A stretch of DNA of 6,116 bases from Candidatus Zhuqueibacterota bacterium. Its GTDB lineage: Bacteria; SM23-31. Below are positions 5,186 through 6,116 of this stretch, in pieces. Where the stretch lies: assembly GCA_022562855.1 (NCBI GenBank), contig JADFON010000122.1:1-6116 (forward strand), read 5' to 3'. The stretch's first letter is position 1; the number at the start of each line of letters is the position of its first letter. Under the pieces are notes generated by a model. The model had not been told where the DNA came from and made no database searches. It worked only from the letters and a program-made list of their open reading frames with translations. The translations under genes were made by a program, and so were the position numbers.

Positions 5186-6116
5186 GCCGCTTTCTCCGCC
5201 AACAGTCTTAACGTTTCTTCCGCTATATCCTCTAAAGGCAACAATCGTTGAGCGCCGCCATTCTTGTATGCTTCTTTCGGCATTCCAAAAACTACCGACG
5301 TTTTCTCGTCCTGTGCCATAGTTTTTGCCCCTGCCTGCCTCATAGAAAGCATCCCCTCCGACCCGTCGCGTCCCATCCCTGTCAATATAATGCCAATTGC
5401 ATTTGCGCCAACATATTTTGCGACTGAATTCATCATAACTTCTACCGACGGTCTATGACCGCAGACTTTCTCTCCTTCCGAACAAACTACCTGGTATATC
5501 CCGCCCGAACGCTTGATCGTCAGATGCATATCTCCAGGAGCAATCAAGACCCTCCCCGACATTACCCTGTCATTGGTTTTCGCCTCTTCGACAACCATCT
5601 CGCACTCGTTGTTGAGGCGGTCTGCAAACATCTTGGTGAACACGGGCGGCATATGCTGAACTATTACCACTCCCGGCATCGAAGGAGGAAACCGTGTAAT
5701 CACTTTCCGTATTGCTTCGGTGCCTCCCGTCGAAGCGCCAATTGCAATTACTTTGTCTGTAGATTCCGCCAGCGCCGAGCTTTTAAAGACCGGATCCGGA
5801 TCCGAAGAAGTTTTACTTTTCTTCCATGATGATACGTTAGCGATCGAGGCGATTTTAACTTTCGTTCTCAGCTCCATTATCATACTGCCAAGACCGCGCG
5901 CAATATCGGTGCTCGGTTTGGAAGCAAAATCCACGGCGCCGGCTTCCAACGCGTCAAGCGTAATCTGTTTTCCTTTCTGCGTCAAAGAACTCACCATAAC
6001 CACCGGTATCGGGTTCTGCGGCATAAGTCTCCTGAGAAATTCGACCCCGTCCATTCTCGGCATTTCAACATCGAGGGTCAGCCCATCCGGTTTATCTTTA
6101 TTTATCTTATCCATTG
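5182..6116 (-). CDS. cheB: Chemotaxis response regulator, protein-glutamate methylesterase/glutaminase CheB (5' partial)
   Basis: CheB demethylates receptor glutamyl methyl esters, and can deamidate receptor glutamines, when its receiver is phosphorylated by CheA. The window edge removes roughly the first 40 to 45 residues, including the acidic pair that opens the receiver. The ATG at 6112-6114 is internal because it falls inside the receiver fold, just before the phosphoacceptor strand. Counting from that Met, the receiver shows D15 in LTLDVEMPRMDG, S42 and K66 in SKPS. A Ser- and Lys-rich linker covers about 88-118. The esterase domain runs from about 120 to 305 with the Ser-His-Asp triad in place: S128 in GASTGG, H154 in VQHMPP and D250 in TGMGRDG. 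The stop overlaps the cheD start as ATGA, which suggests translational coupling. The family assignment is secure; only the N-terminus is unseen. Confidence 0.97.
   Translation of the reverse strand, partial: MDKINKDKPDGLTLDVEMPRMDGVEFLRRLMPQNPIPVVMVSSLTQKGKQITLDALEAGAVDFASKPSTDIARGLGSMIMELRTKVKIASIANVSSWKKSKTSSDPDPVFKSSALAESTDKVIAIGASTGGTEAIRKVITRFPPSMPGVVIVQHMPPVFTKMFADRLNNECEMVVEEAKTNDRVMSGRVLIAPGDMHLTIKRSGGIYQVVCSEGEKVCGHRPSVEVMMNSVAKYVGANAIGIILTGMGRDGSEGMLSMRQAGAKTMAQDEKTSVVFGMPKEAYKNGGAQRLLPLEDIAEETLRLLAEKAA

Noticed and set aside
5790-5804. Tandem GGATCC repeat in cheB
   Set aside because: It encodes part of the variable linker (S-D-P-D-P), is only two units long and has no sign of function beyond coding.
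5455-5829. 124-codon plus-strand reading frame antisense to cheB
   Set aside because: Its Arg- and His-rich, domain-free translation is the complement of the conserved CheB linker and esterase codons; cheB is clearly the real gene.
6112-6114. ATG as the true start of cheB
   Set aside because: It sits mid-receiver, after the missing first beta strands and acidic pair, so the gene must begin beyond the window edge.

Overview
The window is a compact chemotaxis and signal-transduction gene cluster read entirely from the minus strand. In transcription order it runs from position 6116 down to 1: cheB (5' end cut by the window edge), cheD, a four-helix membrane protein, a cysteine-rich protein of unknown function, an HDOD protein, a stand-alone receiver, a soluble histidine kinase carrying a CheX-like domain, cheY, and the first 21 codons of cheX. 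Nine genes cover almost all of the window. Gaps are 12 to 54 bases where genes do not overlap. cheB/cheD overlap by 4 bases and HDOD/receiver by 8 to 11. No terminator hairpin lies in any gap, so one polycistronic message is likely. No RNA gene, mobile element or CRISPR array is visible, and no gene-free stretch exceeds 60 bases.

The organism is a bacterium with moderately AT-rich DNA. Most genes have clear Shine-Dalgarno sequences (the best is GGAGGTGA). The CheB + CheD + CheX set occurs in many motile lineages (Deltaproteobacteria-like, Spirochaetes, FCB-group, Thermotogae and others), so the sequence alone does not fix the phylum.

Reading the cluster as a pathway: CheB (methylesterase/deamidase, phospho-controlled) and CheD (receptor glutamine deamidase) adjust receptor modification. 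CheY carries the signal to the motor and CheX removes its phosphate. Catalytic residues are intact in every visible part of CheB, CheD and CheY. No CheA, CheW or CheR is inside the window; they may lie upstream of cheB.

The accessory middle section is the unusual part. The 588-residue kinase joins a CheX-like phosphatase domain with an apparently intact E-x-x-N dyad to a receiver that has lost its phosphoacceptor Asp and its Lys, and then to a kinase core with an H-N-M-N-N box. Beside it are a free receiver, an HDOD scaffold, an 11-cysteine soluble protein and a small membrane protein with histidines near its helices. Together they look like an auxiliary signalling branch built into a chemotaxis operon, with several possible phosphate donors, acceptors and phosphatases.
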